The notes below the pieces were generated by a model. That model worked only from the letters and a program-made list of their open reading frames with translations, was not told where the DNA came from and made no database searches. Shown one piece after another: positions 14,995-18,562 of a DNA stretch of 18,562 nucleotides. Source of the stretch: Lachnospiraceae bacterium UBA5895 (GTDB taxonomy: Bacteria; Bacillota; Clostridia; Lachnospirales; Lachnospiraceae); assembly GCA_002431915.1 (NCBI GenBank), contig DJEP01000062.1, positions 1 through 18,562 of the forward strand, given 5' to 3'. The translations under genes and the position numbers were made by a program. Every line of letters starts with the position of its first letter. The stretch's first letter is position 1.

Positions 14995-16095
14995 TTACTC
15001 TTCCGCTTCCTCTTCTTCCACGGCTCTGTCCAGGAATTCCTGTACCTTCGCCTGTGTGGCGGCATCGGGGATTTTGCGGCAGACCGCATCCACCTTCGCC
15101 ATTGCCATCATTTCATAGATCTGCTCTCTGTTCATGCCACGGCTCTCTAAGTAGAACAGCAGCTCATCATCCAGCTTACCAATGGTAGCGCCATGGTTGC
15201 CTTCCACATCTTCCTCCGCACAGAGGATCAGGGGAATGGTCTGGTTCACCACATCATTGGACAGTAACAGTACATCCTCTTTTTCATTGCCTACCGCGCC
15301 CTTGGCACCCCATTTGAAATCAATGGTACCGCGGTATAACTTAAAGGCATGATCCCGTAACACACCGCCTGCCTGCATATTACTCTGAGTCTTTTTGCCT
15401 TCATGCAGTGCCACGTAGTTCATATCCAGTCTGCCATCACCGTCTACAATATAAGCGGTATCGGCATTCAGGCTGCTCTCTCTGCCCTGTAGGGTGGTCT
15501 TGCATCCGAGGTAGGTGTTCTTCCCCCCCAGGATCAGCTGGATCACTTCCAGGGAAGCCTTCTCCTCACACAGGGCACCGATATCATTCATAAAAGTAAA
15601 TTCACTGCCCAGTCTCTGCACCTGGATCAGGCGGATCTTCGCTCCCTCTTCCAGATACAGTCTGGTGGATACCGCTGCCTGACCTGCTGCCTCTCTGTCG
15701 GAAGCAAAGTCCTCGATCACAGTGATCTCGCTGTTTTTACCTGCTCTTACCGCTACGGCTCCCGCCTGTACACTGTTCTGCACATATTCGTAATCCAGCA
15801 GTAACGGCTGCGCTTCTGTCACATCCGCGGGCACCTCATAATGTTTTGCCCCCACTCCCGCTGCAGCAAGCAGACCGTCCATATCTTCTCCCATACCGGA
15901 GGCAATGCCTGCGAAATCGGTATTCCAGGGTTTGGAGCCTTCGTTTTCAACGGTCGTTATCTTCTCCGGCAGGGTGGCTTTTGCCTCTCCCGCCGTAGGA
16001 ATCGTTATTTTGTCCAGCTGCGTCTCGTTCATGCGAAGCCATTTCCATGTCTTCGAGGGCAGCCGGTTGATGGTCATATTGTATTCTTTTTCCAT
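14995..16095 (-). CDS. sufD: SufD, SUF scaffold complex subunit
   Basis: SufD pairs with SufB and the ATPase SufC to build Fe-S clusters in the cytosol. From the ATG at 16095 the protein is 366 residues, beginning near the family's INRLP.KTW..L..NE start. The centre is a right-handed beta-helix domain (about 90-290). It ends with the SufB/SufD family helix region, including NHGATIGKLDDELLFYL around H301, the histidine that matches the cluster-assembly histidine of E. coli SufD. The C-terminus is acidic (VEEEEAEE). A longer frame starting at TTG 16170 would overlap the end of sufB by 8 nt; I prefer the ATG because the extra 25 residues do not resemble SufD. The ribosome binding site (TAGG) is weak, so translation may rely on coupling to sufB. 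Confidence 0.93.
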   Translation of the reverse strand: MEKEYNMTINRLPSKTWKWLRMNETQLDKITIPTAGEAKATLPEKITTVENEGSKPWNTDFAGIASGMGEDMDGLLAAAGVGAKHYEVPADVTEAQPLLLDYEYVQNSVQAGAVAVRAGKNSEITVIEDFASDREAAGQAAVSTRLYLEEGAKIRLIQVQRLGSEFTFMNDIGALCEEKASLEVIQLILGGKNTYLGCKTTLQGRESSLNADTAYIVDGDGRLDMNYVALHEGKKTQSNMQAGGVLRDHAFKLYRGTIDFKWGAKGAVGNEKEDVLLLSNDVVNQTIPLILCAEEDVEGNHGATIGKLDDELLFYLESRGMNREQIYEMMAMAKVDAVCRKIPDAATQAKVQEFLDRAVEEEEAEE

Positions 16096-16162
16096 ACTAT
16101 TACCTATATCTTTCTCATAGCCTGCAATCTTTGGGCCACCGGCACAAAGTTGTTGCCTCACC

Positions 16163-17575
16163 TTAGCCAATGCTGCCTTTCATCTCCAGGCGGATCAGGT
16201 TGTTCATCTCTACCGCGTATTCCAACGGCAGTTCCTTCGATACATTGTCTGCAAATCCGCTGACGATCATGGCTCTGGCGTCCTCCTCGGAGATACCGCG
16301 AGACATCAGATAGAATACTGCCTCATCACTGATTCTGCCGATCTTCGCTTCATGTCCGATGTCGGCATCCTGGGTCCGGATATCCATGGCCGGAATGGTG
16401 TCGGAACGGGACTTGTCATCCAGCATCAGGGACTGACAGGATACGGCGGATTTGCTCTTCGCCGCGCTGTTCTTCACTACCACGGAGCTTCGGAAGGTAC
16501 TGATACCGCCATCCTTGGAGATGGACTTGGTATTGATATAGGAAGTGGTCTCCGGTGCATTGTGGACCACCTTGGTACCGGTATCCAGATTCTGTCCGGC
16601 TCCGGCGAATGTGATGCCTGTGAACTCTGCTCTGGCACCCTTACCGTTCAGCACGCTCATGGGGTACAGGTAGGACACGTGGGATCCGAAGGAACCGGAT
16701 ACCCATTCGATGGTACCGCCCTCTTCCACCAGGGCACGCTTGGTGTTCAGGTTATACATATTCTTGGACCAGTTCTCAATGGTGGAATAACGCAGCTTTG
16801 CATTCTTCCCGACGAACAGTTCCACACAGCCGGCATGAAGGTTCGCCACGTTATACTTCGGTGCGGAACAGCCCTCGATGAAATGCAGATAAGCGCCCTC
16901 ATCCACAATGATCAGGGTATGCTCGAACTGTCCGGCACCCGGTGCATTCAGTCGAAAATAGGACTGTAAGGGAATCGTCACAGACACTCCGGGAGGTACA
17001 TATACGAAGGAACCGCCGGACCATACGGCACCGTGCAGTGCTGCGAATTTGTGGTCTCTGGGGGTAACCAGCTTCATGAAATGCTTCCGCACCATATCCG
17101 CATATTCCCCGTTCAGAGCACTCTCCATATCAGTGTAGACTACGCCCTGGGCTGCCACTTCTTCTCTGACATTATGATATACCAGCTCGGAATCGTACTG
17201 GGCGCCCACACCGGCGAGAGACTTCCGCTCCGCCTGGGGGATTCCCAGTTTTTCAAAAGTATCCTTGATGTCCTCCGGCACCTCGGACCATTTGGCACTC
17301 ATATGGGTATTGGGCTTGACATAGGTCACGATATCGTCCATGTTCAGACCCTCGATGGAGGGACCCCAGTCAGGGACTTCCATCTCATTATAGATCTGCA
17401 ATGACTGCAGACGGAAATTCGCCATCCATGCGGGATCGTTCTTTTTCGCGGAGATCTCTTCCACAATGGCGGGCGTCAGTCCTTTCTGAATGCGGTAGAC
17501 GTCTTTTTCCTCGTTACGGATATCGTAAATGCTTCTGTTGACATCTTCCACATAAGTCTTTTCTCGTTCACTCAT
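16163..17575 (-). CDS. sufB: SufB, Fe-S scaffold subunit of SufBCD
   Basis: The 470-residue protein is a full-length SufB. It has the N-terminal helical region (residues 1-110), then LGIPQAERKSLAGVGAQYDSE (110-130), the beta-helix core with GGSFVYVPPG (187-196) and EHTLIIVDEGA (218-228), and the conserved cysteine C380 in VSCQSLML that corresponds to the cluster-assembly cysteine of E. coli SufB. The C-terminal family helices follow, starting with GHEAKIGRISDEAVFYLMSRG (407-427). It starts 18 nt after sufC. Its AAAGGAGG ribosome binding site overlaps the sufC stop codon and is 12 nt from the ATG, a little far. No other start lies between them. Confidence 0.97.
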   Translation of the reverse strand: MSEREKTYVEDVNRSIYDIRNEEKDVYRIQKGLTPAIVEEISAKKNDPAWMANFRLQSLQIYNEMEVPDWGPSIEGLNMDDIVTYVKPNTHMSAKWSEVPEDIKDTFEKLGIPQAERKSLAGVGAQYDSELVYHNVREEVAAQGVVYTDMESALNGEYADMVRKHFMKLVTPRDHKFAALHGAVWSGGSFVYVPPGVSVTIPLQSYFRLNAPGAGQFEHTLIIVDEGAYLHFIEGCSAPKYNVANLHAGCVELFVGKNAKLRYSTIENWSKNMYNLNTKRALVEEGGTIEWVSGSFGSHVSYLYPMSVLNGKGARAEFTGITFAGAGQNLDTGTKVVHNAPETTSYINTKSISKDGGISTFRSSVVVKNSAAKSKSAVSCQSLMLDDKSRSDTIPAMDIRTQDADIGHEAKIGRISDEAVFYLMSRGISEEDARAMIVSGFADNVSKELPLEYAVEMNNLIRLEMKGSIG

Positions 17576-17593
17576 TCGGATCGTCGACCTCCT

Positions 17594-18340
17594 TTACGCT
17601 TCCAGAAAACGCTCGAAGCCATGCTCGTTGATCTCGTCCACGAGAGAAGCGTCGCCGGATGCCACGATCTTGCCATTCACCAGTACATGAGTCTTATCCA
17701 CATGCAGTGCCTCTAAGATTCTGGTGCTGTGGGTAATGATCAACAGCGCACCCTTTTTGTCCTTCTGGTATTCTTCTACGCCCTTGGATACCGTACGTAC
17801 CGCATCCACGTCCAGTCCGGAATCGGTCTCATCCAGAATTGCCAGAGAGGGCTTTAACATAAGCAGCTGCAAGATCTCCGCCTTTTTCTTCTCACCGCCG
17901 GAGAAGCCGACATTCAGATCACGGTCGCCGTAGGAAGGATCCATCTGCAATACTTCCATAGCCTTCTCCAGTTCCTTTTTGAATGTCCACAGCTTGATGC
18001 GGGAACCGCTTCTCTGTTCCACGGCATTGCGGATAAAGTTCCGCAGGGAGACTCCGGGAACCTCTAAGGGATTCTGGAAGGATAAAAAGATACCGTCCTT
18101 CGCTCTCTGGTCTGCGGTCTCCTCCAGTAATTCTTTTCCTTTGAACAGGATCTCGCCGCCGGTCACCTCATAACGGGGGCTTCCCATGATGGTATAGCCC
18201 AGGGTGGACTTACCGGCACCATTGGGTCCCATGAGGACATGGGTCTCTCCGGGACGAACCTCTAAATCTATTCCATGAAGGATGGGCTTGTCCTCTACAC
18301 TGACGGACAAGTTACGCACCTGTAATAATTGTTCTGACAT
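17594..18340 (-). CDS. sufC: SufC, ATPase of the SufBCD complex
   Basis: SufC is the ABC-type ATPase that drives shape changes in the SufB-SufD scaffold; it is not a transporter. From the ATG at 18340 the protein is 248 residues. Walker A is GPNGAGKST (38-46), the Q-loop is FQNP (Q89), the signature is FSGGE (146-150), Walker B is LAILDE with catalytic E171, then SGLDVDA, and the switch histidine is H204. This start is preferred because AGGAGG lies just upstream. The longer frame to 18367 includes the leader with that ribosome binding site. It is the first gene of the suf operon. I see no Rrf2/IscR-type repressor gene next to it inside the window. Confidence 0.97.
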   Translation of the reverse strand: MSEQLLQVRNLSVSVEDKPILHGIDLEVRPGETHVLMGPNGAGKSTLGYTIMGSPRYEVTGGEILFKGKELLEETADQRAKDGIFLSFQNPLEVPGVSLRNFIRNAVEQRSGSRIKLWTFKKELEKAMEVLQMDPSYGDRDLNVGFSGGEKKKAEILQLLMLKPSLAILDETDSGLDVDAVRTVSKGVEEYQKDKKGALLIITHSTRILEALHVDKTHVLVNGKIVASGDASLVDEINEHGFERFLEA

Positions 18341-18368
18341 ATACTTCCTCCTATCTCTAGCACTCAAC

Positions 18369-18426
18369 TAGGAATTATTATATCATTATATACAAGCATA
18401 TACAAATATGCAACATATAATTCCTA
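18369..18426. promoter_or_regulatory. 10-bp inverted repeat bracketing the suf promoters
   Basis: TAGGAATTAT (18369-18378) and ATAATTCCTA (18417-18426) are perfect inverted copies. One lies just upstream of the -35 boxes and the other overlaps the downstream -10 box and start region, with centres 48 bp apart. The placement suits a regulator that binds both half-elements. The regulator is not identifiable. Confidence 0.5.
18377..18413 (-). promoter_or_regulatory. Two overlapping promoters for the sufCBDSU operon
   Basis: On the minus strand, promoter A has TTGCAT (18408-18413), a 17-bp spacer and TATAAT (18385-18390). Promoter B, shifted 8 bp downstream, has TTGTAT (18400-18405), a 17-bp spacer and TATAAT (18377-18382). 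Both -10 boxes are consensus. Expected starts are near 18378 and 18370, giving leaders of about 30-40 nt to sufC. Confidence 0.75.
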
Positions 18427-18444
18427 CAAAAGTACCGTACATTC

Positions 18445-18530
18445 TATCAATATCAGGGGCAAAAGTTATAAAAGCCGCCTGTGCTTGCACGGAAGCTGCT
18501 ATGCAGCGAAGTGATCCGTGGATATTGATA
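18445..18530. repeat. Structured palindromic segment upstream of the suf promoters
   Basis: TATCAATATC (18445-18454) and GATATTGATA (18521-18530) form a perfect 10-bp outer stem. Inside are CACGGA/TCCGTG (18488-18493 with 18515-18520), enclosing GCTGC-TAT-GCAGC (18495-18507), and an overlapping GTGC-TT-GCAC (18481-18490). No U-run lies after the stem on either strand, so it does not look like a simple terminator. It may be a small mobile repeat or a structured RNA belonging to a gene beyond the window edge. Confidence 0.5.
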
Positions 18531-18562
18531 TCAAAAAAAGGTATCTGTTCAGCCCCCCGTTA

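Noticed and set aside
14979..15089. Extended SufS start that overlaps the end of sufD
   Set aside because: The extra residues are arginine- and proline-rich, do not resemble SufS, and are the end of sufD read in another frame. AGGAGG marks the start at 14975 or 14978.
16096..16170. Extended SufD start at TTG 16170
   Set aside because: The 25 extra residues do not resemble the SufD N-terminus, and an ATG at 16095 gives the usual start. It stays possible as translational coupling to sufB.
16352..16969. Plus-strand open frame of 205 codons antisense to sufB
   Set aside because: It mirrors the codon bias of sufB on the other strand, and its glycine- and histidine-rich translation matches no family.

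Overview
This window looks like chromosomal DNA from a Clostridia-class member of the Bacillota, most likely a Lachnospiraceae-type gut anaerobe. The reasons are moderate G+C, strong AGGAGG-type ribosome binding sites, an SUF iron-sulfur operon in the order sufC-sufB-sufD-sufS-sufU, a YbhJ-like aconitase-family hydratase, a DegV protein, a CstA transporter and an EAL-domain membrane protein. The taxonomic guess rests on recognising protein families, not on a search.

Layout, left to right. (1) Positions 1-2536, minus strand: an aconitase-superfamily hydratase with its own promoter. It is followed by a nested inverted-repeat element of about 107 bp that supplies the hydratase stop codon, then by the first codons of another gene that leaves the window. 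(2) 2509-6646, minus strand: a polytopic membrane protein of unknown function with its own extended -10 promoter, an AraR-like GntR/LacI-type repressor, and upstream of that an unusual fusion of a HAD deoxyribonucleotidase-like domain with a guanylate-kinase-like domain. (3) 6647-10169, plus strand: a divergent promoter region with two palindromes, a MarR regulator, a DegV fatty-acid-binding protein, and a 7-TM / degenerate GGDEF / EAL c-di-GMP phosphodiesterase. A long inverted repeat covers the ribosome binding site of the EAL gene. (4) 10191-12635, minus strand: a bidirectional terminator, cstA, and an uncharacterised 171-residue protein that shares an operon with cstA. (5) 12812-18562, minus strand: a complete sufCBDSU operon, then a small DUF1622 membrane protein and a clear intrinsic terminator. 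The suf operon is driven by two overlapping near-consensus promoters flanked by a 10-bp inverted repeat, and a strongly structured palindromic segment lies further upstream.

How the genes work together: SufS and SufU mobilise sulfur from cysteine, SufBCD assembles Fe-S clusters, and the hydratase at the far end of the window is itself a predicted [4Fe-4S] enzyme. CstA points to uptake of pyruvate or peptides under carbon limitation. The MarR-DegV pair suggests lipid or fatty-acid-linked regulation.

No IS element, CRISPR array, tRNA or rRNA was seen. The most interesting items are the HAD/guanylate-kinase fusion, the read-through-sensitive hairpin before the EAL gene, the dyad-flanked double suf promoter, the nested inverted repeat at the hydratase stop, and the unknown CstA partner.
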